DNA from: an uncultured Collinsella sp.
GTDB lineage: Bacteria > Actinomycetota > Coriobacteriia > Coriobacteriales > Coriobacteriaceae
Length of the DNA stretch: 11,767 bases
Assembly: GCA_900542175.1 (NCBI GenBank)
Contig: UQNC01000053.1
Location: 1 to 11,767, forward strand
Direction of reading: 5' to 3'
Below are positions 1-5,733 of this stretch, in pieces. The notes under the pieces were generated by a model. The model had not been told where the DNA came from, did not search any database, and saw only the letters and a program-made list of their open reading frames with translations. Position numbers and translations under genes: made by a program. Position 1 is the first letter of the stretch. Every line of letters starts with the position of its first letter.

Positions 1-2
1 TG

Positions 3-12
3 CCTCCCTTTT
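3..12 (-). promoter_or_regulatory. Shine-Dalgarno site of a gene off the left edge
   Basis: Read on the minus strand, the first bases of the window give AAAGGGAGG close to the left edge. This is a strong ribosome binding site with no start codon after it inside the window. It suggests that another minus-strand gene starts just outside. I cannot say what it encodes. Confidence 0.35.
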
Positions 13-80
13 CTCGAACCTTAATTTCAAAGTCCAAGAAATGGGATGCAGTTCAGAGAAGGACTGCCCCAATCTGCCGA

Positions 81-181
81 CACTTGGGGACGTTCCTAAA
101 AGGCCGGCACATAAGGAACGACCCCAAGTGCCAAGGGTGTCCCGTTTGACTAGTCATTTAAGAACGTCCCCAATGACTAGT
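81..181. repeat. REP-like pair of inverted repeats
   Basis: Two adjacent hairpins share a core, GGGGACGTTC. The first has 17-base arms at 81-97 and 114-130 with one mismatch and a 16-base loop. The second has perfect 10-base arms at 149-158 (ACTAGTCATT) and 172-181 (AATGACTAGT), and its loop carries GAACGTCCCC, the complement of the core. A related partial copy, GTGTCCCGTTT, lies between them at 137-147. Neither hairpin is followed by a T tract, so they are unlikely to be ordinary terminators. The layout resembles REP/BIME-type intergenic repeats moved by Y1 transposases, but no transposase is present here. The second hairpin overlaps the last codons of the neighbouring PTS IIB gene. Confidence 0.65.
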
Positions 182-648
182 TGGATGGGGTCGGGGCTGG
201 AGCTGGGGAGATAGCGGATTTCCAGCTCTACTCCGAGCTTTTGTAGCTCTTTGAGGACGGCGATGTCCGCATCGTCCATGGCGACCGCGGGCGTTACAGA
301 GCGTTTGCCCTCCCCCGCCCGCATATGGCCGATGCTGATCTTGGTTATTGGCACGCCACCCTTCACCAGCGCCAATGCATCCGCGGGCGACGCCACCATG
401 ATGAGAATCCATTGGCGCGGCGTTGCGGTATGAATGATGTCGATGGTCCTTTGCACCGAGAAAAACCGCGTCCACACGCCCTCGGGCGCCGCGACCCTCA
501 TAGGCGCCCACTTGCGCGAATCCGCCGCGATCTCATCGTTGACGATTAGGACGAGGTTGGAACCCACAGCCTCGTTCCACAACTCAACGTCTTGCCCGTA
601 AATAAACCGATCATCGATGCGTGCGAGAAGAATCTTGGGTTGAGCCAT
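154..648 (-). CDS. Solitary PTS IIB paralogue (mannose/sorbose family) lacking the active-site histidine
   Basis: This 164-residue protein aligns end to end with the IIB at 9895-10377; I count a little over half the residues identical by eye. Family IIB proteins take phosphate from IIA on the histidine of R-I-D-x-R-L-V-H-G-Q and pass it to the sugar in the IIC/IID channel. Here the motif reads RIDDRFIYGQ, so residue 17 is Tyr (codon TAC) where the paralogue has His17 (CAT). The rest of the fold looks intact, including the KGGVPI segment and the C-terminal KELQKLGVELEIR. The paralogues match as far as LEIR; after that this copy ends in QLVIGDVLK, encoded within the REP-like repeat. There is no IIA, IIC or IID beside it. 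The start is preceded by a modest GGGG ribosome binding site. It cannot work as a normal phosphocarrier. It may be a regulatory or decoy IIB, or a decaying gene whose frame is still open. Confidence 0.85.
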   Translation of the reverse strand: MAQPKILLARIDDRFIYGQDVELWNEAVGSNLVLIVNDEIAADSRKWAPMRVAAPEGVWTRFFSVQRTIDIIHTATPRQWILIMVASPADALALVKGGVPITKISIGHMRAGEGKRSVTPAVAMDDADIAVLKELQKLGVELEIRYLPSSSPDPIQLVIGDVLK

Positions 649-737
649 CGCTGCCCCATTCTGTTTGAGACCCGTAAGAGCAAGACATCGCGTCTCTAAT
701 ATTAGTGCATTTAAAGTGAGAAAAGCCGTCAGAACAC

Positions 738-766
738 TTGCGCGGATTTGCGATGTCCCGTATCAT
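738..766 (+). promoter_or_regulatory. Probable promoter of the tRNA-Thr gene
   Basis: TTGCGC at 738-743 and TATCAT at 761-766 are 17 bases apart, a good sigma-70-type pair about 40 bases before the tRNA. A small hairpin (TGACGC at 777-782, GCGTCA at 790-795) sits in the leader between the promoter and the mature 5' end. Confidence 0.5.
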
Positions 767-805
767 AGACAGCCGTTGACGCCTCAGTTGCGTCATCACA
801 TGGCC

Positions 806-881
806 GCCAGCGTAGCTCAGTTGGTAGAGCACCGCTCTCGTAAAGCGGGGGTCACCGGTTCGAGCCCGGTCGCTGGCTCCA
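806..881 (+). tRNA. tRNA-Thr (anticodon CGT)
   Basis: A complete cloverleaf folds by eye. The acceptor stem is GCCAGCG (806-812) with CGCTGGC (871-877), the D stem is GCTC/GAGC (815-818, 827-830) and the anticodon stem is CCGCT/AGCGG (832-836, 844-848). The anticodon loop is CTCGTAA with anticodon CGT at 839-841, reading the threonine codon ACG. The T stem is ACCGG/CCGGT with loop TTCGAGC. The discriminator is T878 and the CCA end is encoded at 879-881. The gene stands alone, with its own promoter and terminator, and is divergent from the solitary IIB gene. Confidence 0.97.
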
Positions 882-892
882 TTGCACAAGAT

Positions 893-916
893 AGCCGCCT
901 TCGGGCGGCTTTTTTG
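893..916 (+). terminator. Intrinsic terminator after tRNA-Thr
   Basis: A perfect 7-base stem, AGCCGCC (893-899) and GGCGGCT (904-910), encloses a TTCG loop and is followed by a run of T. It lies 12 bases after the tRNA. Confidence 0.9.
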
Positions 917-984
917 TTGCCGATTTCTGGCGAACATCCGCCAATCCAAGCATAACGCCGCCGATAACTCCCCTACTCAACAAC

Positions 985-1032
985 AAGCCCCGCTAACCGC
1001 AATCCCCAAAGGAACCGCGATCAGCGGGGCTT
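985..1032 (-). terminator. Probable terminator of the epimerase-kinase-YhcH cluster
   Basis: Perfect 10-base arms, AAGCCCCGCT at 985-994 and AGCGGGGCTT at 1023-1032, enclose a 28-base loop about 45 bases after the stop of the YhcH-family gene. On the minus strand the stem is followed by TTGTTGTTG, a weak T-rich tail. The long loop makes it less typical. Confidence 0.45.
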
Positions 1033-1075
1033 AAACGCGCTCCCCAAGGGGAATCACGCTAGCTCACGAACAGCG

Positions 1076-1549
1076 TTACTCTTCCCAGTAAGCATCTGCA
1101 AGCAGCTTAAAGCAGATCTTCTTGACCGGCTGCGCGCCATCGTCCGGGAACTCGAGCGTGGGCATATGAGGCTCGCCGGCAACGAACAGTGCAAACTTAT
1201 CGTCAGCAAGATCGCCGGCGATCGAGGCGTCGGAATCGACCAGATCGTAGTCGTCCTTCTCGTCAAACTCCTGAACCAGCGTCAGGCTGCCCGTGGCAAC
1301 CTTAAAGGCCTCGCGACCCTCGACGTCGATCTGCAGGTCGTGATAGCGCTGATGCGTCTCATAGTGGGCCTCGGCCTCGGGACGCGTCGTGGGAGCCATG
1401 ACGTTCGCAAAGACCTTGTCACCCAGAATCGGATGGCTGCCGACCTCGAGCTCCGCCGGGTCGTTCTCCTCGAGCCAATCGATCAGCACGTCGAGGCCCT
1501 TGAGCATTCCGCGGTACTCCTCGATATCGCCCAATGCACCGTAAATCAT
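1076..1549 (-). CDS. YhcH/YjgK/YiaL family protein (DUF386; possible sugar anomerase)
   Basis: This 157-residue protein has the full length of the YhcH/YjgK/YiaL (DUF386) beta-barrel family, which includes EbgC and the sialic acid anomerase NanQ. Visible family marks are the histidine- and acid-rich segment ETHQRYHDLQID (residues 64-75; Glu64, His66 and His70 are candidate metal ligands) and FVAGEPHMP near residues 122-130. Members often sit in sugar catabolism operons and are thought to speed anomer interconversion or bind sugars. AGAGGGG is placed correctly before the ATG. It is the last gene of the minus-strand cluster, after the PfkB kinase and the nagA remnant. An anomerase or accessory role for an amino-sugar phosphate is an inference; the substrate cannot be read from sequence. 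Confidence 0.85.
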   Translation of the reverse strand: MIYGALGDIEEYRGMLKGLDVLIDWLEENDPAELEVGSHPILGDKVFANVMAPTTRPEAEAHYETHQRYHDLQIDVEGREAFKVATGSLTLVQEFDEKDDYDLVDSDASIAGDLADDKFALFVAGEPHMPTLEFPDDGAQPVKKICFKLLADAYWEE

Positions 1550-1581
1550 CTAAATCCCCTCTCAGATCGTTTCTTTGGCGG

Positions 1582-1704
1582 CTACTCGGTAAACGCGTTA
1601 CCGACGCTGTTGCCACCCACATACGTCTCGACCAGGGTAAGGTCGGGATTGAACACGACAAAGTCGGCGTCGCGCCCCGGCATAATGCTACCGCACTTGT
1701 CGTC
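1582..1704 (-). pseudogene. 3' remnant of a second nagA
   Basis: Read on the minus strand in one frame, this stretch encodes 40 residues plus a TAG stop, from DDKCGSIMPGRDADFVVF to GNSVGNAFTE. It matches residues 350-389 of the intact NagA at 4447-5616 with 5 differences. By hand count the DNA differs at 18 of 123 positions, about 85 percent identity, with most changes silent. Homology stops at about 1704, 50 bases after the PfkB stop. The frame upstream holds an ATG at 1714-1716 but no ribosome binding site. The remnant sits between the kinase and YhcH genes, so a full nagA copy probably once stood here and was deleted, leaving its tail. Confidence 0.85.
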
Positions 1705-1753
1705 GGCTCTAACCATAAGCAAACAAGCGATGCCAGGGGCGTCGCCCAAGCTC

Positions 1754-2689
1754 TTACAGCTCGGTCACGACAACGCCGTTGTAGACCTCGTCCCAACGAT
1801 CCATGACCAAGTGACCAGTCATGGGATCCATGGCGTTGAGCTTGCCGCAGGTGTTGGCGGTACGCAGCACCGTCTCGTCGTCTGCGCCAGCAGCAATGGC
1901 ATGCGCGAAGCCAGCGATAGTGGAGTCACCAGAGCCCGTGGCGTTAACGGCAGGGATATCGGGCGTCTTTGCGCGGAACGCACGGCCATTGTGGAAGCCA
2001 ACAGAGCCGGCAGCGCCCATGGACACGACGACCCAGGGGATATCGGAGAAGCGGGCATCAGAGGCGAGCGCGGCGCGGAGCTCGTCCACATCGTCGGTGG
2101 TAAAGCTCGTGCCCAGAAGGCCGTTGATCTCGGTCAGGTTAGGCTTGACCAGCTCGGGCTTAATTTCGGACTTAAGGGCGGCCTCGAGCGAAGCACCCGA
2201 GGTATCGAGCAGCACCTTGGCGCCGGCGTTCTCGGCAATGCCCGTGATCTTGGCATAGTAGTCTGCCTCGACACCGCGGGGCAGAGAACCCGAAATGGTG
2301 ACGACGTCGGCCTTGCCCGCAAGCTCGGTAAACTTGGCGGTAAAGGCATCGAGTTCCTCGGGGGCAATTGTCGGGCCACTCTCGAGCAGCTCGGTCTGGT
2401 TGCCGGCGTGGAGGATGTTGAGGCAAATGCGAGTCTCGCCCTTGATGGGCACAAAGTCGTTGTTAATACCGTTGGCGTCCATGAGCTCAGCCATGTAGGC
2501 GCCCATGTGGCCGCCGAGCAGACCGGTTGCCACAACGTCGTCGCCCAGCTGACCCAGCACGCGGGCCACGTTGAGGCCCTTGCCGCCGGCGGTCTTTTCG
2601 GGCGTCACACGGTTGACGTCGTCGATAATGAGCTCATCGAGCTGATAGCGCGTATCGACAGACGGGTTCATCGTAACGGTGAGGATCAT
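1754..2689 (-). CDS. pfkB: PfkB-family hexose-phosphate kinase (1-phosphofructokinase / tagatose-6-phosphate kinase type)
   Basis: This 311-residue protein is the usual length for the FruK/LacC group of the ribokinase superfamily, cytoplasmic kinases that phosphorylate fructose-1-phosphate, tagatose-6-phosphate or similar. Visible motifs are the N-terminal TVTMNPSVD, GGKGLN at 35-40 (sugar binding), SGSLPRG at 133-139, KPNLTEI at 182-188, and the anion-hole signature NATGSGDS at 249-256 with catalytic Asp255. AAGGAGC lies 6 bases before the ATG. It follows the epimerase-like gene by about 60 bases and is probably co-transcribed with it. With AgaS and NagA nearby, the most useful role would be making tagatose-1,6-bisphosphate from tagatose-6-phosphate. 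Sequence alone does not separate this from 1-phosphofructokinase. No aldolase is visible in the window. Confidence 0.9.
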   Translation of the reverse strand: MILTVTMNPSVDTRYQLDELIIDDVNRVTPEKTAGGKGLNVARVLGQLGDDVVATGLLGGHMGAYMAELMDANGINNDFVPIKGETRICLNILHAGNQTELLESGPTIAPEELDAFTAKFTELAGKADVVTISGSLPRGVEADYYAKITGIAENAGAKVLLDTSGASLEAALKSEIKPELVKPNLTEINGLLGTSFTTDDVDELRAALASDARFSDIPWVVVSMGAAGSVGFHNGRAFRAKTPDIPAVNATGSGDSTIAGFAHAIAAGADDETVLRTANTCGKLNAMDPMTGHLVMDRWDEVYNGVVVTEL

Positions 2690-2748
2690 TTTTAGCTCCT
2701 TATCTCGCAGGCTCCTTGTGCCTCGCGATACGAGTCGACAAAACGGAA

Positions 2749-3630
2749 TTACAGAATCTCAATCGTGAACGAGCGAACGACGGTCTCCTTGGGCTTGGCG
2801 ACAAGGCAGCCGCGCTTATGCTCAAGCACGTCGTCCTCATCGGAGCAGGTCGAGAGACCGCCCCAAGGCTCAACCGCCACAAAATCGCCCTCGGGCTTGC
2901 TCCACACAATGAGATATGGGAAGCCCTCAAAGCTCAGGCGGACGCCCTTGTCCTCGCCCTTTTTGGAAAGCGTGACCTGACGGCTCTCGAGCACGTCAAA
3001 GATGGTCTCCGCAAAATCGAAGAGCTCGTGCGACAGGGGCAGCGTCTTTTCCACCATGGGGTTCTTGGAGCGGTTTGCCACGTCAATCAATCCAGTCGAG
3101 GGAACGGCGGTGCAGAGCTCCGCAGCCTCGTCTTTCTCAAAGCGCAACTCGTAGTCCGTATAGGCCTCGCCCTCATCGAGCGGACACCTAAAGCCGGGAT
3201 GACCGCCGATAAAGAACGGCATGTCCTCAGTCCCCTCGTTGGTCACCTCATAGGAGACGCGAACGGCATCCCCCTCAAGCGTATAACGAGCGACAAGCTT
3301 AAACGGGTACGGATAATCGCTCAGCAGCGCGGCGTTATCCTCCGAAGCCAGGCACATCGCCAGCTCGTTCTCGCTCTGGCTCAGCAGCTTCCACTCCTGT
3401 TTGCGCGCAAACCCGTGGCGAGCGAGCTTTACATGATGCCCGGCAAACGTCATGGCGCTGTTGTCGCGCAAGCCTCCGCAAATCGGGAAGCAAATCGGTG
3501 CCTGGCCGGACCACACGGCGGGATCGCCCTGCCACAGATACTCGCGACCTCCGGCCTCGATCGAGGTAAACGAACCACCAGCCGTGGACACCTTAATAGA
3601 AATCGAATCGTTGGAGAGAGCGTATTCCAT
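2749..3630 (-). CDS. Aldose 1-epimerase family protein (LacX-like galactose mutarotase fold)
   Basis: This 293-residue protein of the galactose-mutarotase superfamily would interconvert alpha and beta anomers of a hexose or hexose phosphate in the cytoplasm. Visible features are FTSIEAGGREYLWQGD near residues 21-36, the RHGFAR segment (His72), the catalytic-type FFIGGHPGFRCP (His144) and VAVEPWGGLS with Glu254 as the likely catalytic base. The HPGF pattern is typical of the LacX/YeaD-like subgroup rather than classical GalM. I chose the ATG at 3628-3630 because AAAGGA lies just upstream; a 12-residue longer reading from 3666 has no better site. It is the first gene of the minus-strand cluster with the kinase and YhcH genes. 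The substrate is unknown; galactosamine- or tagatose-related sugars fit the neighbourhood. Confidence 0.85.
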   Translation of the reverse strand: MEYALSNDSISIKVSTAGGSFTSIEAGGREYLWQGDPAVWSGQAPICFPICGGLRDNSAMTFAGHHVKLARHGFARKQEWKLLSQSENELAMCLASEDNAALLSDYPYPFKLVARYTLEGDAVRVSYEVTNEGTEDMPFFIGGHPGFRCPLDEGEAYTDYELRFEKDEAAELCTAVPSTGLIDVANRSKNPMVEKTLPLSHELFDFAETIFDVLESRQVTLSKKGEDKGVRLSFEGFPYLIVWSKPEGDFVAVEPWGGLSTCSDEDDVLEHKRGCLVAKPKETVVRSFTIEIL

Positions 3631-3786
3631 TGCCCATCCTTTCGAACAACTGCTTTTTGCTCGCAAGTACCCGTCTCGGCCCTAACCAAAGGACAAACCC
3701 GCACGTTCATCGATGCGTCCGGTATCCCAGCCATGTAACGGGGTACCATACAGACATTGATGCAATTACAGCTGAAAGGCCTTCTT

Positions 3787-4371
3787 ATGCGAACCATCAT
3801 CCTCTACGCCTCGCGCCATCACGGCAATACGAAAAAGCTCGTGGACGCCATCGTCGAGGCACACCCCGAGATCGATACCCTCGACGTCAAGGCGCTCGGT
3901 AAAAACGAGTACCCCGACCTGCACGAATATCATCTGATCGGTGTCGCCACGGGCATCTATTACTCCGAGATCGACAAGGATATGGCACGCGTGCTCACGA
4001 ACGTGCTGCAGCCGCAGGACAAGGTGTTTGGCCTTATGACCTACGGTGGCAAGAACAAATGGTACGGCAAGGATATCGATGGCATCTGCCGCATGAGGCA
4101 GGCCATCTTTATGGGTGTCTACGGCTGCCCCGGCTTTGATACGTGGGGACCGTTCAAGCTCGCCGGCGGTGTCCAAAAGGGACACCCGACCGCTGAGGAA
4201 ATTAAGGGCGCCGTCGACTTCTTCGACAAGATCGAAGACGAGTATGGCGACATCATCGTCGAAGAGTACGCCAAGCGCGAGAAGCGCCTAGCATACGAGA
4301 AGGAGCATCCTGCAGGAGGCCTGGTGGCCGGCGTTAAGCGCACGGCAAAGAAGATCGCTAACAAGCTGTAA
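3787..4371 (+). CDS. Flavodoxin-family protein
   Basis: The protein has 194 residues. The N-terminus MRTIILYASRHHGNTKKLV is the flavodoxin first strand and phosphate-binding loop (SRHHGNTKK replaces the classical T-x-T-G-N-T). It is followed by IGVATGIYYSEI (about 51-62) and a YGGKNKW segment (about 86-92), as expected for the FMN isoalloxazine loops. The C-terminal 50 residues form a charged, probably helical tail. The ATG at 3787 follows AAAGG at a 7-base spacing; an upstream ATG at 3757 would add 10 residues but lacks a ribosome binding site. It is likely a cytoplasmic electron carrier or FMN-dependent redox protein. It is the only plus-strand protein gene and has no evident tie to the sugar pathway. 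Confidence 0.8.
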   Translation: MRTIILYASRHHGNTKKLVDAIVEAHPEIDTLDVKALGKNEYPDLHEYHLIGVATGIYYSEIDKDMARVLTNVLQPQDKVFGLMTYGGKNKWYGKDIDGICRMRQAIFMGVYGCPGFDTWGPFKLAGGVQKGHPTAEEIKGAVDFFDKIEDEYGDIIVEEYAKREKRLAYEKEHPAGGLVAGVKRTAKKIANKL

Positions 4372-4402
4372 CTGTGAAGGTGCTTTTGAGCGTTTAACCC
4401 AT

Positions 4403-4440
4403 ACGGCGGGTCCGAGCAGATTCGGGCCCGCCGTCTTTTT
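4403..4440 (+). terminator. Intrinsic terminator after the flavodoxin-like gene
   Basis: ACGGCGGG (4403-4410) pairs with CCCGCCGT (4427-4434), extended inward by CCGA with TCGG, and is followed by TCTTTTT. It lies about 30 bases after the flavodoxin stop and just before the convergent end of nagA. There is no T tract in the other direction. Confidence 0.9.
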
Positions 4441-4446
4441 CTATCG

Positions 4447-5616
4447 TTACTCGGTAAAGGCGTTGCCGACGCTCTGGCCGCCAACATACGTCTCGACGAG
4501 GGTAAGCTCATGGTCGAACACGACAAAGTCGGCGTCGCGACCCGGCATGATGCTGCCGCACTTATCCTCGATGTGCGCGGAGCGTGCCGGCACCTCGGTT
4601 GCCATGCGAATGGCGATATCGGCGCTGGCGATGCCCCAGTCAACGATGTTCTTGACGCCCTGGGCAAGCGTGAGCACCGAGCCGGCAATGCTCTTGCCGT
4701 CGGCGAGCCAGCACAGGTTGTCCTTCATGATGACGTCCATGCCACCACTGGTGTAGCTGCCCTCGGGCATGCCGCCGCAGCCCAGGCAGTCAGTGATGAG
4801 CACCGTGTGTTGCCAGCCCTTTGCCTGCAGCAGTGCCTTGATGGCGGCAGGGTTAACGTGCTTGCCGTCACAGATGATCTCAGCGTAGGTCTCGGGCGTG
4901 GACATGGCAGCGCCCACGACACCGGGCTCACGGTGATGCAGCCCGCGCTGACCGTTATAGGTATGCGTAAAGCAGCTGGCACCGGCGTTGATGGCGGCGA
5001 TGCACTCATCGTAGGTGGCGTCGGAGTGACCGATGCTGGTCACCACACCCTTGGCATTCAGAGCAGCCGCATAAGCAGCGGCACCGTCGCGCTCGGCCGC
5101 CATGGCGCTCTTGACGATGCGACCACCCGCAGCCTCCTGCCACTGATCGAAGACCTCCTCGGAGGGATCGATCAGGTAAGCGGGGTTCTGCGCGCCCACG
5201 TGCCTCATGGTAAAGAAGGGGCCCTCCAGGTAGATGCCCTGAATGCGAGCACCGCAGAAGTCGGGGCCGCGACCCTCGTCCGCCTGAGCGATGGCGGCGC
5301 AGGCGTCTTTGATCTGCTCGACGCCATCGGTGAACGTCGTGGGCAGCCAGCTGGTGGTGCCGCGACGGGCGAGCTCGGTCGAGCTGATATCGATGCCCTC
5401 GGGATCGTTATCGGTAGTTGAGTGGTTGTAGAAGCCATGGATGTGAGTATCGACCATACCCGGTGCGATCCACGATCCCGTGTAGTCCTTAATCTCGCAA
5501 GAGGGCTCGTCGGCCTGCCAGGCGCCAAAGACGCCATCCTCGACCATAAGATAGCCGCCCAGTTGCGGGCCTGCCGGCAAGAAGAACTTGTCAGCCTTAA
5601 TTGCGTACGTGCTCAT
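4447..5616 (-). CDS. nagA: N-acetylglucosamine/N-acetylgalactosamine-6-phosphate deacetylase
   Basis: This 389-residue amidohydrolase removes the acetyl group from N-acetylhexosamine-6-phosphate in the cytoplasm, giving the amine and acetate. Motifs in order: PGMVDTHIHG with His58 and His60; YLEGPFF with metal ligand Glu131; IGHSDAT with His197; FTHTYNGQRGLHHREPG with His218; and LITDCLGCGGMPEG with catalytic Asp276. The length is normal. I start at the ATG at 5614-5616 because AAGGAG precedes it by 5 bases; a GTG two codons earlier overlaps that ribosome binding site. The agaS gene lies immediately upstream, separated by a terminator, so nagA probably has its own promoter. Sequence does not tell NagA from the galactosamine-specific AgaA; with agaS and this PTS, N-acetylgalactosamine-6-phosphate is a likely substrate. 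A 40-codon remnant of a second copy lies at 1582-1704. Confidence 0.95.
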   Translation of the reverse strand: MSTYAIKADKFFLPAGPQLGGYLMVEDGVFGAWQADEPSCEIKDYTGSWIAPGMVDTHIHGFYNHSTTDNDPEGIDISSTELARRGTTSWLPTTFTDGVEQIKDACAAIAQADEGRGPDFCGARIQGIYLEGPFFTMRHVGAQNPAYLIDPSEEVFDQWQEAAGGRIVKSAMAAERDGAAAYAAALNAKGVVTSIGHSDATYDECIAAINAGASCFTHTYNGQRGLHHREPGVVGAAMSTPETYAEIICDGKHVNPAAIKALLQAKGWQHTVLITDCLGCGGMPEGSYTSGGMDVIMKDNLCWLADGKSIAGSVLTLAQGVKNIVDWGIASADIAIRMATEVPARSAHIEDKCGSIMPGRDADFVVFDHELTLVETYVGGQSVGNAFTE

Positions 5617-5655
5617 ATGCACTCCTTGCTTCTAAAGCAGTTGACTGTAGTGATG

Positions 5656-5683
5656 CTTATACCCAGCTCACGTAAAACAAAAA
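5656..5683 (-). promoter_or_regulatory. Candidate nagA promoter
   Basis: On the minus strand TTTTTG (5678-5683) and TATAAG (5656-5661) are 16 bases apart, about 40 bases before the nagA start. The -35 element uses the T tract of the agaS terminator. A weak match to the GntR operator, CTGGGTATAAGCA (5654-5666, 9 of 13 bases), overlaps the -10 element. Confidence 0.35.
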
Positions 5684-5715
5684 GCGCCCGCCCGCCGTTA
5701 TGAGCGGACGGGCGC
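5672..5715 (-). terminator. Intrinsic terminator after agaS
   Basis: GCGGACGGGCGC (5704-5715) and GCGCCCGCCCGC (5684-5695) form a 12-base stem with one mismatch. On the minus strand it is followed by TTTTTGTTTTAC. It lies 18 bases after the agaS stop codon. Confidence 0.9.
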
Positions 5716-5733
5716 CCTTACAGGGGGACGCGA

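Noticed and set aside
81..130. The long hairpin as terminator of the solitary IIB gene
   Set aside because: No T tract follows on the minus strand and the core is repeated inside the coding end, so a mobile repeat explains it better.
611..949. A 112-codon minus-strand frame containing SDRARTGDPRFTRAVLYQLSY
   Set aside because: This peptide is a familiar artefact of translating the antisense strand of a tRNA gene; here it covers tRNA-Thr.
1166..2695. A 509-codon plus-strand open frame
   Set aside because: It is antisense to the PfkB kinase and YhcH genes, which have clear family motifs and ribosome binding sites. Long antisense frames are common in GC-rich codon-biased genes, and this one has no recognisable domain.
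2716..3738. A 340-codon plus-strand open frame opposite the epimerase gene
   Set aside because: The minus-strand epimerase has catalytic motifs and a good start; this frame has none.
3766..4185. A 139-codon minus-strand frame opposite the flavodoxin-like gene
   Set aside because: It overlaps the conserved flavin-binding region of the plus-strand gene and shows no motif of its own.
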